Source: Shewanella psychromarinicola
GTDB taxonomy: Bacteria > Pseudomonadota > Gammaproteobacteria > Enterobacterales > Shewanellaceae
Assembly (NCBI RefSeq): GCF_003855155.1
Contig: NZ_CP034073.1
Coordinates: forward strand, 5,022,001-5,086,000
DNA: 64,000 nucleotides
Direction: 5' to 3'
Shown here: positions 36,951 through 46,661 of the stretch, one piece after another
Layout: each line of letters opens with the position of its first letter
Position numbering within the stretch: position 1 is the first letter of the stretch
Position numbers and translations under genes: made by a program
Notes under the pieces: generated by a model
What the model was told of the DNA's origin: nothing
The model's database searches: none
The model's input: only the letters and a program-made list of their open reading frames with translations

Positions 36951-38012
36951 TTAATCAACCAGTTTATCGGGCCAGCCATAGTTATCAATGTAATTTACTA
37001 AGTTTTGAGGCCGGTAACGGTCGTCATTTAACCAACGGGTTTTAACCGATTGATGGATCTGTATTGGCGAAAGCTCAGACTTAAGTGCTGGCTCAAGCAC
37101 AGGGGCTACTTCACGGTGAAAACGCTTTTTGATCCGGTAAAAACTGCGATACGAATCTTCGATATCTGCCATAGGATTAGGCAACAATGTATCAGCTAAG
37201 TGCAATTCTACCGTTAAATCAAATGCCTTTGCTTGACTAATCATCCACTGCAATCCAATGTCCGACAAGCTACTACCGTCTGAATTGGGCGCAACACTAC
37301 CACCAATATTACTGTGGGCGCCAGCAAACCACACTTGCTTAATATCAATGCCACTTCGGGGTTGCCAAAGTGTCGGCTCAAAGTCGCTGCGATGTTCATC
37401 AAGCGCTAAAGCATGACGCGCAACTTTCACATTGCGACCAAGTTTAGTGTCGTAAAACTCATCTTTGTCTTCAAACATGCCTAAAAAAGACAGCGGGATC
37501 CCCATGGCTCCGACTGTGTCCCACACGCCAACAAACGCTACATCACGTGATGGATGAGAATGCTGCTGACGAAACTGCAGCGAACGTTCACCAACTGGAG
37601 CGAAGGGTTTAGTTTTCATTTTATAGTGGTCAAAGGCTTGCTGGATAAGCTTGGCATCTGGCCGAGTAACAATACCGCAATTGTTAATTAGGCCACACAA
37701 ACAACGCACTGTGTAAGCACCTCGACTAAACCCAAATAAATATATTTGGTCACCAGGGGAATAGTTTTGCACTATGTAGCGGTAAGCATCCATAATATTT
37801 TTATGCAGCCCTCGCCCCGTCGCGCCGCCAATCATCGAGTCATAGTAGGAACCAATCCCCCAATCGTAAAACACCTGCTGGGGCACACCATCATCGGCAA
37901 TAGGCTTTATCGCTCTGGCGAGTTTAAGCACATTAGTGGCGTGATCTTTTTCAAGATCTTTTTCTGGCCGATTCCAGGTGCCATCGGCACAAATAATAAT
38001 TCGTTTGTTCAT
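36951..38012 (-). CDS. DUF2235 alpha/beta-hydrolase-like protein
   Basis: The 353-residue protein begins RIIICADGTWNRPEKDL and has the nucleophile motif GFSRGAYTVRCLCG (Ser in G-x-S-x-G at about residue 104) of the DUF2235 family. Other family blocks are VGVWDTVGAMGIP and VWFAGAHSNIGGS. Members include the type VI secretion phospholipase effectors of the Tle1 type, but no secretion genes are near and this one looks like a free-standing cytoplasmic hydrolase. I chose the ATG at 38012 (MNKRIII), preceded by CAGGGAT. btuF lies 51 bp downstream on the same strand. Confidence 0.85.
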   Translation of the reverse strand: MNKRIIICADGTWNRPEKDLEKDHATNVLKLARAIKPIADDGVPQQVFYDWGIGSYYDSMIGGATGRGLHKNIMDAYRYIVQNYSPGDQIYLFGFSRGAYTVRCLCGLINNCGIVTRPDAKLIQQAFDHYKMKTKPFAPVGERSLQFRQQHSHPSRDVAFVGVWDTVGAMGIPLSFLGMFEDKDEFYDTKLGRNVKVARHALALDEHRSDFEPTLWQPRSGIDIKQVWFAGAHSNIGGSVAPNSDGSSLSDIGLQWMISQAKAFDLTVELHLADTLLPNPMADIEDSYRSFYRIKKRFHREVAPVLEPALKSELSPIQIHQSVKTRWLNDDRYRPQNLVNYIDNYGWPDKLVD

Positions 38013-38134
38013 ATCAATCCCTGACAATCCAGTGTAAATAATCCCATAATGCATAATAGACTAAATGCCTATTTTCACCATCGTCAAAATAACCAATACT
38101 CGAAAGCTCACTTAATCTATTCGAGTAACTGACC

Positions 38135-38677
38135 ATGCTAACAGCAGAACAAAGTGTGTTAATGATTGTGGACGTACAAGGTAAGCTCGCCCAAGTTATG
38201 CAGCAATCGGCCCCGCTACACCAAAAACTTGCGATATTAATTCAAGGTGCACAACTATTTGATATCCCCATTATTTGGTTAGAACAATTACCCGATAAAT
38301 TAGGCCATACTAGCGAAGAACTCTCACAATTGTTGTCGCAAACCACACAACCCATAGCTAAAAAGCATTTTAGTGGCTGGCACTGTGAAGAAGTAAAACA
38401 ACAACTTAACTCATTAAAACGTCACAACGTGATCCTAGCCGGTATTGAAACCCATGTTTGCGTTTACCAAACCTGCCAAGACTTATTGGCTAACGACTAT
38501 CAAGTGCATCTTGTCGCCGATGCGGTGTCATCTCGGGGTACAGACAATAAAGTACTTGGAGTGCAAATGATGCTCAATGATGGCGCTAAACTTACCAATG
38601 TCGAATCACTGCTATTTGAACTACAGCATGTTGCCCAAGGTGATCGCTTTAAGGCCTTACTGAAATTGATAAAGTAG
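38135..38677 (+). CDS. Isochorismatase-family cysteine hydrolase
   Basis: The 180-residue protein has the family's catalytic triad in order: Asp in MIVDVQGKLAQ, Lys in AKKHFSGWHC (about residue 87) and Cys in AGIETHVCVYQT (about residue 110), with the cis-peptide context VILAGIETHVC. These small hydrolases cleave amides or vinyl ethers; the substrate here is unknown and it resembles YcaC-like members. It is divergent from the DUF2235 gene and 60 bp upstream of the sulfotransferase gene. Confidence 0.85.
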   Translation: MLTAEQSVLMIVDVQGKLAQVMQQSAPLHQKLAILIQGAQLFDIPIIWLEQLPDKLGHTSEELSQLLSQTTQPIAKKHFSGWHCEEVKQQLNSLKRHNVILAGIETHVCVYQTCQDLLANDYQVHLVADAVSSRGTDNKVLGVQMMLNDGAKLTNVESLLFELQHVAQGDRFKALLKLIK

Positions 38678-38737
38678 CCATAGGTTGCCAGTGTGGGTAT
38701 GATGTTAAAATAAATATAACAATAACATCATACTGCT

Positions 38738-39784
38738 ATGCACCCATTTGATCGGCCCATTATTATTTTATCCGCGCCCCGTTCTGGCAGTACCCTGTTG
38801 TTCGAGGTGTTATCAAAAAGCCAGTCAATATTCACTATTGGTGGGGAGAGCCATGCGCTGATTGAAACCATTCCCAAACTGAATGTTGCCTACCGTCAAT
38901 TTAGTTCTAATGCCTTAACGGAACAGGATATTGATGCCGATTTACGTCAGCAATTATTGCACCGTTTTAGCGATGCGCTGCAAGATAACCAAGGCCATAA
39001 GCCCGAAAAAAATAGCGATGCGAGTATTCGTTTTTTAGAGAAAACCCCCAAGAATAGCTTACGAGTCGATTTTTTTAATGCGCTATTTCCTGACGCCTTG
39101 TTTATCTACCTCGTCAGAGAACCCAAAGAAAATATTAGCAGTATTATGCAAGCTTGGCGGGCGAATAAGTTTGTCACTTACCCTAACTTACCGGGGTGGG
39201 ATAAACACAATTGGTCGCTACTGCTTCCAGAAAAATGGCAACAGTTAAATCAGCAACCATTGCAGGCTATCGCCGCATTTCAATGGCAAGCGGCTAATGA
39301 AGCTATTATGGATTCATTGCAAAAGATCGACAGCAATCGCTGGTGCATGGTGTCTTATGATCAATTAATTGCCAACCCTGCGAAAACCGTTAAGCAACTC
39401 TGTCAATTTACCGGTACGGATTTCGACCCAGCTTTAGCGCAATTATGCAGTAAGCCATTAGCGCATTCTCGCTACACCATATCGACACCCAAACCCAATA
39501 AGTGGCTCGAAAACTATCATGACATTGCCAAAATTTGGCCGAGTACTTCTACGACACTGAACAAAATCAATCATCATTTACACGAACGCGGTCATCCAAT
39601 ATATGACACTCAATGGCAGCAACACGACATTGCTGAGCCAACCGTGCCATTAGCAAAACCGCAAGCCGCACCATTAACAAAGCCATTAACAAAAGTCCCT
39701 ATCTATAATAATGTGGCTCGTAACAGTCCCTGCCCTTGTGGGTCTGGCAAACGATTTAAACAATGCCATGGTGCGTTAAGCTAA
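38738..39784 (+). CDS. Sulfotransferase-family protein with C-terminal SEC-C motif
   Basis: The 348-residue enzyme should move a sulfate from PAPS to an unknown acceptor. The PAPS phosphosulfate loop is SAPRSGSTLL at residues 12-20, and the 3'-phosphate site is FIYLVREPKENISSIMQAW (Arg and Ser conserved). After the catalytic domain comes a Pro/Lys/Thr-rich linker and then a SEC-C zinc motif, NSPCPCGSGKRFKQCHG, as the last 20 residues. This tail is nearly the same as that of the next gene, 18 bp downstream. Cytoplasmic; no signal peptide. Fusion of SEC-C to a sulfotransferase is unusual. Confidence 0.8.
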   Translation: MHPFDRPIIILSAPRSGSTLLFEVLSKSQSIFTIGGESHALIETIPKLNVAYRQFSSNALTEQDIDADLRQQLLHRFSDALQDNQGHKPEKNSDASIRFLEKTPKNSLRVDFFNALFPDALFIYLVREPKENISSIMQAWRANKFVTYPNLPGWDKHNWSLLLPEKWQQLNQQPLQAIAAFQWQAANEAIMDSLQKIDSNRWCMVSYDQLIANPAKTVKQLCQFTGTDFDPALAQLCSKPLAHSRYTISTPKPNKWLENYHDIAKIWPSTSTTLNKINHHLHERGHPIYDTQWQQHDIAEPTVPLAKPQAAPLTKPLTKVPIYNNVARNSPCPCGSGKRFKQCHGALS

Positions 39785-39802
39785 ACAGCAGAGAGCCAAA
39801 TT

Positions 39803-40957
39803 ATGAAGTTACCCCATGAGTTTTATCAGTTACCTTTTAGCTTTGATGTTGGTCAATTAACCAAAGAGATCGAGCAATTTACCGAATCAGATTGGGTGAC
39901 TCATCATGAAGGTTTTCAAGGCAATTCTGCCATTCCGTTAATCTCGGTCAACGGCGAATTTAATAATGACTTTAAAGGGCCAATGAAGCCCACATTGGCG
40001 CTAGATAAAAGCCCTTACATCAAACAAATATTAGCCTCATTTGGCGAAGTACTCAGTCGTTCACGCTTAATGCGTTTATCCCCTGGCGCACAAGTACCAC
40101 TGCATTCAGACATCAATTATCATTGGTATAAACGCGTTCGCGTACATATTCCTATTACCACCACCGAACAAGTACAGTTTTTTTGTCATGACAAACAAGT
40201 CCACATGGGTGCGGGGGAGTGTTGGATTTTCGACTCTTGGAAACATCACAAAGTGGAAAATAACAGTGACCAGTATCGAGTGCACTTAGTGATAGACCTT
40301 GCTGGTTCAAGCCAATTTTGGCGCACTGTTTTTCAACACTCTCGCTCAATAGTAGACGATCAATCAACCGCATTAAGCAGTCAATTCGTCGGCTTTAACC
40401 CAGACTTACCTGCAACATTCATCACTGAGCAATTTAATTCCCCGCTGATCATGCCTGCGGCAGAGGTTGAATATTTAACCAATGAGCTGTTAACTGAAAT
40501 TAATCACAATGCCCAAAACACAACTGAAGAAGTGAGTGCATTTAGGTTGCTGATGGCTGAGTTTGTTGCCGATTGGCGGGTGTTATGGCTGCAATTTGAG
40601 TGTACTAAAGCCGGTTGGGCGCATTATCATGCCCTGCGCCAGCAAACCATGGTCAAAGCCTCCCAATGCGCTAAATCGCTGCAACTAATGCATTCGGGCT
40701 CGGCGATAAAAGCCTTCGAACAATTGGTTGTCGTGGCGTGTATGAATATTGAACTAAGCGAACAATATCAAGGTAGCAACAAATCGGCAGCCGCGACACC
40801 TAACGTCGTCGCCAAAAGTGGCGTTGGTAAAAATCACCCCGCTAAAGCGGCGACGGCAACAACCGCCAGTCCTATCGCGGCACCACAATCACGCAACAGT
40901 CCTTGCCCATGCGGCAGCGGCGAACGCTATAAAGCCTGCCACGGTAAAGTGAGTTAG
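39803..40957 (+). CDS. Aspartyl/asparaginyl beta-hydroxylase-like dioxygenase with SEC-C motif
   Basis: The 384-residue protein has an Asp/Arg-hydroxylase-type double-stranded beta-helix. Iron ligands are likely His101 and Asp103 in VPLHSDINYHWYKRVRVHIP and His161 in QYRVHLVID; the Arg of RVRVHIP fits the 2-oxoglutarate site of the family. A helical region follows (about 210-330), then an Ala/Thr-rich linker and a terminal SEC-C motif, NSPCPCGSGERYKACHG. It should hydroxylate a protein or small molecule in the cytoplasm. It is 18 bp after the SEC-C sulfotransferase and shares its tail, so the pair probably works on a common target or complex. Confidence 0.8.
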   Translation: MKLPHEFYQLPFSFDVGQLTKEIEQFTESDWVTHHEGFQGNSAIPLISVNGEFNNDFKGPMKPTLALDKSPYIKQILASFGEVLSRSRLMRLSPGAQVPLHSDINYHWYKRVRVHIPITTTEQVQFFCHDKQVHMGAGECWIFDSWKHHKVENNSDQYRVHLVIDLAGSSQFWRTVFQHSRSIVDDQSTALSSQFVGFNPDLPATFITEQFNSPLIMPAAEVEYLTNELLTEINHNAQNTTEEVSAFRLLMAEFVADWRVLWLQFECTKAGWAHYHALRQQTMVKASQCAKSLQLMHSGSAIKAFEQLVVVACMNIELSEQYQGSNKSAAATPNVVAKSGVGKNHPAKAATATTASPIAAPQSRNSPCPCGSGERYKACHGKVS

Positions 40958-40973
40958 CATTAATCCTAATCAG

Positions 40974-41004
40974 ATAAAATGGCGCCTTATTGGCGCCATT
41001 TTAT
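40974..41004. terminator. Bidirectional terminator
   Basis: ATAAAATGGCGCC and GGCGCCATTTTAT form a perfect 13-bp stem with a 5-nt loop between two convergent genes. It overlaps the stop codon of the TPR sulfotransferase gene. Confidence 0.88.
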
Positions 41005-42578
41005 TAACCAAAAAATTGCTGCGATGCTTTTTTGGCAATCGCATCAAGTTGCGCAATTTCCGCCGCAATAAAAGGCTGGTACTTAGCAGCCTGACCAATA
41101 GCCTTAGGGTTCATAGGCTGCCTAACCTGACTGGCACTGGGCGTTAATACGGCGCGATCTGACTCATAAAAAGTAAAGCATTGCGCCTGAGTAGTTAAGC
41201 CACAATAGTCCAGCATGCGCTGAATTTGCGAGTCTGGTTCACGCACCAGTTGCTCAAAACACACATGTAATATCTCGTTCGGGTACAGTTTGTCCCAATG
41301 CGCCATGATGTCTAAATAATGCTGCCAGTAACTGGTTATTCCCGTAAACGAATACGAATAATCGTGACCAAAACTGAAAAACTGCTTAAACACGCTCAAA
41401 CCATTGTCGACCGTGTTACGCACCACGTTAATAATTTTTGCTTGGGGAAATAAGCTTTTAATGAGGGCAATATGCAAAAAATTATTCGGATTTTTATCAA
41501 TCACATAAGTCGGTGCCTCGGTAAAATAATGATCCACTTCGGTTAAATAACGTTGGCGGAACTGCATAATCTCATTAGCAGAAAGCTGGCTTAATTGAGA
41601 TTGATAACCGCCCGACATGTCCATTTGTAGCGCAAATCGCTCCATAAATGGTAACTCATCGGTAGCACCTACCTCACTATGACAGGCTAAAATCTGTTCA
41701 ACCAAAGTGGTGCCAGAACGCGGCATCCCGACAATAAAAATGGGCGTTTGGCCAGTTGTCGGTAAACTATCAATATGTGGCGACGGAGTATGTCCAAGTA
41801 AAGACAACACAATTTTAGCGAACAAAGGCTGCTTAAATGGCCGATAAACCGCCATAATTTGATTGGCTGATAACATCGACTCACAGGCTTTATCGATTTG
41901 CTGATGTTGTTCATAGGCTTTACACAAGGCGAAATAAACTAACGCCTGATTTTGCTTACTGAGCGACGCGTCCGAAGCAAAGTGTTGTAATAACGCTAAA
42001 TCATTAGCGCTAAATCGATACTGCTTTAAATCAGCTAAGCTCCAATAGCCAACACCGACTTGCTTTGGGCTTAATTGAATATACTGATGATAAAAATTAG
42101 CCGCGCGCTCAGTATCACCTTTCGCTTTATAAATATGACCTAAATTGAGCTGCACCGCTGGCTCTTCAAAATCATGTTCAACACACCATTCAAAACTGTG
42201 TTCAGCTAATGCCATATCGGCCACTTTAGTCGCGACTAGCCCCAGTTTATAACGGTATTGGCCGACCTGTTGTTGCAGATTAATTAACTGTTCTAAATAG
42301 CCTTTAGCCGAGAAAAAGTCTTGTTTCACTTCAGCTATAGCCAGTAACCCCGTCAACACTGAAACCGTATGAGGTTCAATCGATACAGCGCTAACAAAAT
42401 AGCTTTCGGCTTGGGCATATTGTTGCTGCTGTAAATGAATGTGGCCTAATAATGCTAGGGCGCCAACGTGCCTATCATCACGCTTAACCACTTTACGAGC
42501 ATATATTCTGGCCGACGAATAATTTTTAGATTTAAACAGCGATTCCGCTTGGCTCAAATATTGATTAATAATACTCAA
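41004..42578 (-). CDS. TPR-containing sulfotransferase
   Basis: The 524-residue protein has about six tetratricopeptide repeats in residues 1-250 (ARIYARKVVKRDDRHVGALALLGHIHLQ, LNLGHIYKAKGDTERAANFYHQ and others), then a sulfotransferase domain. The PAPS loop is IVGMPRSGTTLVEQIL at about residue 280 and the second site is KIINVVRNTVDNGLSVFKQ. This build matches bacterial TPR sulfotransferases related to protein-tyrosine sulfotransferase. It is convergent with the SEC-C pair and ends at a shared terminator. Three possible modification enzymes in 4 kb is notable. Confidence 0.85.
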   Translation of the reverse strand: MSIINQYLSQAESLFKSKNYSSARIYARKVVKRDDRHVGALALLGHIHLQQQQYAQAESYFVSAVSIEPHTVSVLTGLLAIAEVKQDFFSAKGYLEQLINLQQQVGQYRYKLGLVATKVADMALAEHSFEWCVEHDFEEPAVQLNLGHIYKAKGDTERAANFYHQYIQLSPKQVGVGYWSLADLKQYRFSANDLALLQHFASDASLSKQNQALVYFALCKAYEQHQQIDKACESMLSANQIMAVYRPFKQPLFAKIVLSLLGHTPSPHIDSLPTTGQTPIFIVGMPRSGTTLVEQILACHSEVGATDELPFMERFALQMDMSGGYQSQLSQLSANEIMQFRQRYLTEVDHYFTEAPTYVIDKNPNNFLHIALIKSLFPQAKIINVVRNTVDNGLSVFKQFFSFGHDYSYSFTGITSYWQHYLDIMAHWDKLYPNEILHVCFEQLVREPDSQIQRMLDYCGLTTQAQCFTFYESDRAVLTPSASQVRQPMNPKAIGQAAKYQPFIAAEIAQLDAIAKKASQQFFG

Positions 42579-42733
42579 ACGAGGGTCCTTTTCTTATTAT
42601 TAGTTTATGAGTCCCAATAACATTAACATAAAATACCGCTATTTCTGACTAGGGCATCAGCGCATATTGAACGAAATAATCAACTTAAGCGTACAATGAC
42701 TACATGCGTTCCCCATTTACGCGAAACAAGTGA

Positions 42734-44086
42734 GTGATGATGAAAAATAATGAAGCCAAAGTGCCAACTAGCCGTTTATCTCGATTATCAAAAATGGGTG
42801 GGCTGGCTTCACGCCTAGCGGGTAACGTCCTGTTTGAAGGCGCAAAACAGTTTAGCCAAGGCAAATCACCATCAATGCAACAACTGATGATGACCCCAAC
42901 CAACATTGGCCATGTAGCAGACAAGTTGTCACAGCTGCGCGGCGCCGCGATGAAAGTGGGTCAAATGTTGTCAATGGATGCGGGCGATCTCGTGCCTCCC
43001 GAGTTAGCAGACATATTCGCAAAACTGCGTTCAGACGCTAAAGCTATGCCACATAAGCAATTAACCCATTTATTAGTTGAGCATTGGGGCCCAGACTGGC
43101 TTGCTCCGTTTGCTCAATTTGAATTACGCCCATTTGCCGCGGCCTCTATTGGCCAAGTGCATTTAGCCTATTTAGAGACTGGCGAAAAACTGGCAATCAA
43201 AATTCAATACCCAGGTATTCGAGACAGTATCGACAGCGATATCGACAACGTTGCCACATTATTAAAAGTCTCACGCCTTATTCCGGCAAACGTTAAACTC
43301 GATACCTTATTGGCTGAAGCTAAAGCGCAGCTGCATAACGAAGCAGATTATCACTTCGAAGCACAACAAATAGCACTTTATCAGCAGCAATTGGCTGACG
43401 ACCCAAGCTTTATTGTGCCCAAGGTGTATAAGCAACTCAGTAATGACAGTATTTTGTGCATGCAGTTTGTCGAAGGGGTGGCCATTGAGTCATTAGCACA
43501 ATCACCACAAGAGGTGCGGGATCAAATTGCTACCACGCTAATGGCCTTGTGCTTTAAAGAGCTATTTGAATTTAAATTAGTCCAGTCTGATCCTAACTTT
43601 GCCAATTTTCAGTATCAAAAAGATACTCAAAAAATCGTTCTATTCGACTTTGGCGCTACGCGAGCGATCAGTGATACGTTATCAGATGGCTACCTAGAGC
43701 TCATGCTAGGAGCCGCTGATGAAGACAAGACTAAAATGACGGCTGCAGCCAAGCAAATTGGCTTTTTTCAAGATCAAATTGATCCCGCCCAGCAACAATT
43801 AATTATTGATATTTTCTATCAAGCTTGCGAGCCACTTCGCTTTGACGGGGATTACGACTTTGGCGCAAGTAATTTAGCTAAACGCATTACTCAAGCAGGT
43901 AAAGTCATGAGTACCCAACAAAATGAATGGCATACCCCGCCAACCGATGCTATTTTTATACATCGAAAATTGGCAGGTATGTATTTACTGGCGGCAAAAC
44001 TTAATGCCAAAGTAAACGTAGCAACATTATTTTCTGTTTATCAAACCTCAAATTTGAGCTTAACTAAGCTCAATGTTAGACAATAA
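42734..44086 (+). CDS. ABC1/UbiB-family atypical kinase
   Basis: The 450-residue protein carries the family signatures in order: the KxGQ motif in AAMKVGQMLSMDAGDLVPPEL (about residues 74-95), AAASIGQVHLA near residue 137 (Ala-rich nucleotide loop), LAIKIQYPG (Lys), VQSDPNFANFQY and DFGATRAIS near 295-320 (metal binding). Such proteins are linked to ubiquinone synthesis or lipid homeostasis. It lacks the two C-terminal transmembrane helices of canonical UbiB, so it is probably a soluble paralogue rather than UbiB itself. It stands alone, divergent from the TPR sulfotransferase. Confidence 0.85.
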   Translation: MMMKNNEAKVPTSRLSRLSKMGGLASRLAGNVLFEGAKQFSQGKSPSMQQLMMTPTNIGHVADKLSQLRGAAMKVGQMLSMDAGDLVPPELADIFAKLRSDAKAMPHKQLTHLLVEHWGPDWLAPFAQFELRPFAAASIGQVHLAYLETGEKLAIKIQYPGIRDSIDSDIDNVATLLKVSRLIPANVKLDTLLAEAKAQLHNEADYHFEAQQIALYQQQLADDPSFIVPKVYKQLSNDSILCMQFVEGVAIESLAQSPQEVRDQIATTLMALCFKELFEFKLVQSDPNFANFQYQKDTQKIVLFDFGATRAISDTLSDGYLELMLGAADEDKTKMTAAAKQIGFFQDQIDPAQQQLIIDIFYQACEPLRFDGDYDFGASNLAKRITQAGKVMSTQQNEWHTPPTDAIFIHRKLAGMYLLAAKLNAKVNVATLFSVYQTSNLSLTKLNVRQ

Positions 44087-44175
44087 AAACACATCAATAA
44101 GCTAAACCCGTCGTGAAGATATAGATGGGCCTGATAACCATTGAATTCAGTTGAGTTCATACAAGGAGAGTTACT

Positions 44176-44562
44176 ATGTTTAGTCACATTATGATCGGCG
44201 TTAATGACATCCAAACATCAAAGAAGTTCTACGATGCAATTTTAGCAACATTGGGCCACGCCGCTGGCAAGATTGATGACAAAGGTCGGTGTTTTTACAT
44301 GACGCCAACGGGTATATTGGCATTAACTAAACCCATTAATGGTGAGTCAGCATGTCATGGCAATGGCACGACTATCGGTTTTGCCGCTGAAACACCCGCA
44401 TTGGCTGATGCATGGCATGCTGCAGGTGTAGCCAATGGCGGCACAGGCTGTGAAGATGCGCCTGGGGTACGCTCAGGTCCAGCGTTTGACTTGTATTTAG
44501 CTTATCTTCGCGATCCAGATGGTAATAAAGTTTGTGCCTTGCACAGAGTGGCTAAAGCCTAA
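44176..44562 (+). CDS. VOC-family (glyoxalase-like) protein
   Basis: The 128-residue protein begins MFSHIMIGVNDIQTSKKFYDAIL and ends with YLAYLRDPDGNKVCALHR, the paired beta-alpha-beta-beta-beta modules of the vicinal-oxygen-chelate superfamily. The N-terminal His and the C-terminal acidic/His region are candidate metal ligands. Possible roles are lyase, isomerase or binding protein; the substrate is unknown. A GGAGAG ribosome site precedes the ATG and a terminator follows. Confidence 0.83.
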   Translation: MFSHIMIGVNDIQTSKKFYDAILATLGHAAGKIDDKGRCFYMTPTGILALTKPINGESACHGNGTTIGFAAETPALADAWHAAGVANGGTGCEDAPGVRSGPAFDLYLAYLRDPDGNKVCALHRVAKA

Positions 44563-44615
44563 GTCGTTTTGGGTCTATAGCCTGAGCTTGCGATGAGAGA
44601 GCTTTTTAAAATATT

Positions 44616-44649
44616 ATCCCGGCGGTGTTTATCCGCGGGGATTTTTTTT
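44616..44649 (+). terminator. Terminator after the VOC gene
   Basis: ATCCCGGCGG pairs with CCGCGGGGAT with one mismatch across a 7-nt loop and is followed by eight T bases. Confidence 0.88.
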
Positions 44650-44783
44650 GACTATTTATATCCTATGTCAGCAAGTGTCTCCAAGGTGATAGGAACTAAT
44701 ACCAAACCTGCAATGCACTTATAGATGCATCACAAACCGCTACGGGGTAAAATAGCGACCCTTTTGTACTGTGAGTGTGTGTA

Positions 44784-46490
44784 ATGGCTGTTAACGACCC
44801 GTATTTTATTCCTTTTAATCACAGTATTGCTGAGCACAGCCAGCCTGAGTCGTTTACCTTTCCGTTCTATTATCAGCCACACCCAATATGTTTGCAGGCT
44901 GCTGAGCAGTTGCAACAAGACTTACTTATATCAAACCCTTGGCAACATAACTTTGGCTTAGACAGCGTAAACGATCGCGGTATGGTGATTGGTAAAATGT
45001 TTGGTGTGTTGGTGGTAAAAAATCCTCAAGGGAATATCGGTTTTTTAGCAGCTTTTTCGGGTAAATTGGCTGATAAAAATATCTTGCCACCGTTTGTGCC
45101 GCCAGTATTTGACATGCTAACCCAAGACAGTTTTTTTAGTGCCGAGAATAAACAGATTAATCAAATTAATCTGTCGATTAGTCAGCAACAAGCCAATCCA
45201 TTACTGGCGACGCTAACCGCGAAATCACATCAGCAACAACAGCAATCTGCCACCGAACTTGAGCAGCAACGCGGTTTAATTGTGGCAAGTCGCAAACAAC
45301 GAAAAATAGAGCGTGAGCAAGCAGATTCGGCATTAGCGCTATCAAACATAAGTGCCGATGAGTATAAAAGATTGTCGATTGAGTTAAGCCGTCAAAGCGT
45401 GCAGCAAAAGCACCAGCTTAACGGGTTAAAGCAACAATGGCAGATTCTAATAGACGCGACACAATCACAACTCGGTAGCCTGCAACAACAGATTAAGCAG
45501 CTTAAATATCAGCGTAAACAACTGTCTAATGGCTTACAAAAAAAGCTATTTGCCCAGTATCAATTTTTAAATACCTTAGGTGAAGCGCGGGATTTAAACG
45601 ATATTTTTAATGATGCTCCCAATCATTTACCGCCCGCTGGGGCTGGCGAATGTGCTGCACCTAAGTTGCTGCAATATGCGTTTAGCCATCAATTAACCCC
45701 CATTGCCATGGCGGAGTTTTGGTGGGGGTCATCACCTAAATCTGAAATCAAACAACATCAAAACTACTACCCTGCTTGCCACGGAAAATGCCGCCCGATT
45801 TTGACTCATATGTTAACAGGCATGCAGGTTGATGATGACCCGTTACTGATTAATCCAGGTAAAGACTTACCGATTGATATTATTTATCAAGATGAGACGA
45901 TGGCCATTATTAATAAACCCGCTGAACTGTTATCGGTTCCGGGTAAAAACATTACCGACTCGGTATTTAGCCGCATGCAGCAACAATATCCTAATGCAAC
46001 CGGGCCATTAATTGTCCATCGCCTCGATATGTCGACCTCTGGTTTAATGGTAATAGCGCTCACCAAAGAGGCCAATAAAGCCCTGCAACAGCAGTTTATT
46101 CAGCGCGTTGTCACCAAACGATATATTGCCCTCATTGAAGGTGCGCCGGACCAAGATGAGGGCGACATTAGCTTGCCGCTTAGGGTTGATTTAGACGACA
46201 GGCCGAAGCAACTCGTGTGCTATGAATACGGTAAGCATGCCGAGACATTTTGGCAGGTGTATCAACGTCAAGGAAAACGCACTTTACTGCATTTGTATCC
46301 TAAAACAGGTCGCACCCACCAGTTGCGCATCCATTGCGCTCATCATGACGGATTGCACATGCCGATTGTGGGCGATGATTTATACGGGGTTGTCGCTAAT
46401 AGACTGCATTTGCACGCCCAGTATTTAGGCTTAAATCACCCGGTGAGCGGCGAAGCAATGGTGTTTGAAGTAAAAGCCGATTTTGAATAA
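44784..46490 (+). CDS. RluA-family pseudouridine synthase with long N-terminal extension
   Basis: The enzyme makes pseudouridine in rRNA or tRNA. Of about 568 residues, the last 220 form the catalytic domain with VHRLDMSTSGLMVIAL (nucleophilic Asp) and the RluA-typical KRYIALIEG and GRTHQLRIHCAH. The first 350 residues are an extension with a glutamine-rich coiled coil (about 120-270). This type is known in Shewanella and Vibrio and is longer than E. coli RluA (219). I chose the ATG at 44784; a GTG at 44775 would add three residues. The target base is not known. Confidence 0.85.
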   Translation: MAVNDPYFIPFNHSIAEHSQPESFTFPFYYQPHPICLQAAEQLQQDLLISNPWQHNFGLDSVNDRGMVIGKMFGVLVVKNPQGNIGFLAAFSGKLADKNILPPFVPPVFDMLTQDSFFSAENKQINQINLSISQQQANPLLATLTAKSHQQQQQSATELEQQRGLIVASRKQRKIEREQADSALALSNISADEYKRLSIELSRQSVQQKHQLNGLKQQWQILIDATQSQLGSLQQQIKQLKYQRKQLSNGLQKKLFAQYQFLNTLGEARDLNDIFNDAPNHLPPAGAGECAAPKLLQYAFSHQLTPIAMAEFWWGSSPKSEIKQHQNYYPACHGKCRPILTHMLTGMQVDDDPLLINPGKDLPIDIIYQDETMAIINKPAELLSVPGKNITDSVFSRMQQQYPNATGPLIVHRLDMSTSGLMVIALTKEANKALQQQFIQRVVTKRYIALIEGAPDQDEGDISLPLRVDLDDRPKQLVCYEYGKHAETFWQVYQRQGKRTLLHLYPKTGRTHQLRIHCAHHDGLHMPIVGDDLYGVVANRLHLHAQYLGLNHPVSGEAMVFEVKADFE

Positions 46491-46522
46491 TGGCTTAACA
46501 GCAAAGCGCTTTAGTTTATTGC

Positions 46523-46590
46523 CCACAGCACTAAGCCCACAGCACTAAGCCCACAGCATTAGGCCAAAGCACTAAGCCAAAGCATTAAAA
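46523..46590. repeat. Imperfect tandem repeat (about 14 bp, CACAGCACTAAGCC type)
   Basis: Four to five imperfect copies of CAC/AAAGCACTAAGCC follow the RluA-family gene. They have no coding role. Confidence 0.7.
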
Positions 46591-46595
46591 ACAGC

Positions 46596-46625
46596 AAACC
46601 GATATTGGGTCAGCAATATCGGTTT
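46596..46625 (-). terminator. Hairpin at the end of the lipoprotein gene
   Basis: AAACCGATATTG and CAATATCGGTTT pair perfectly with a 6-nt loop. It is flanked by A and T runs and can act for both convergent genes. Confidence 0.75.
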
Positions 46626-46661
46626 TCATTGTTAACTCGCCTTGATGATGACTTACGCTAA

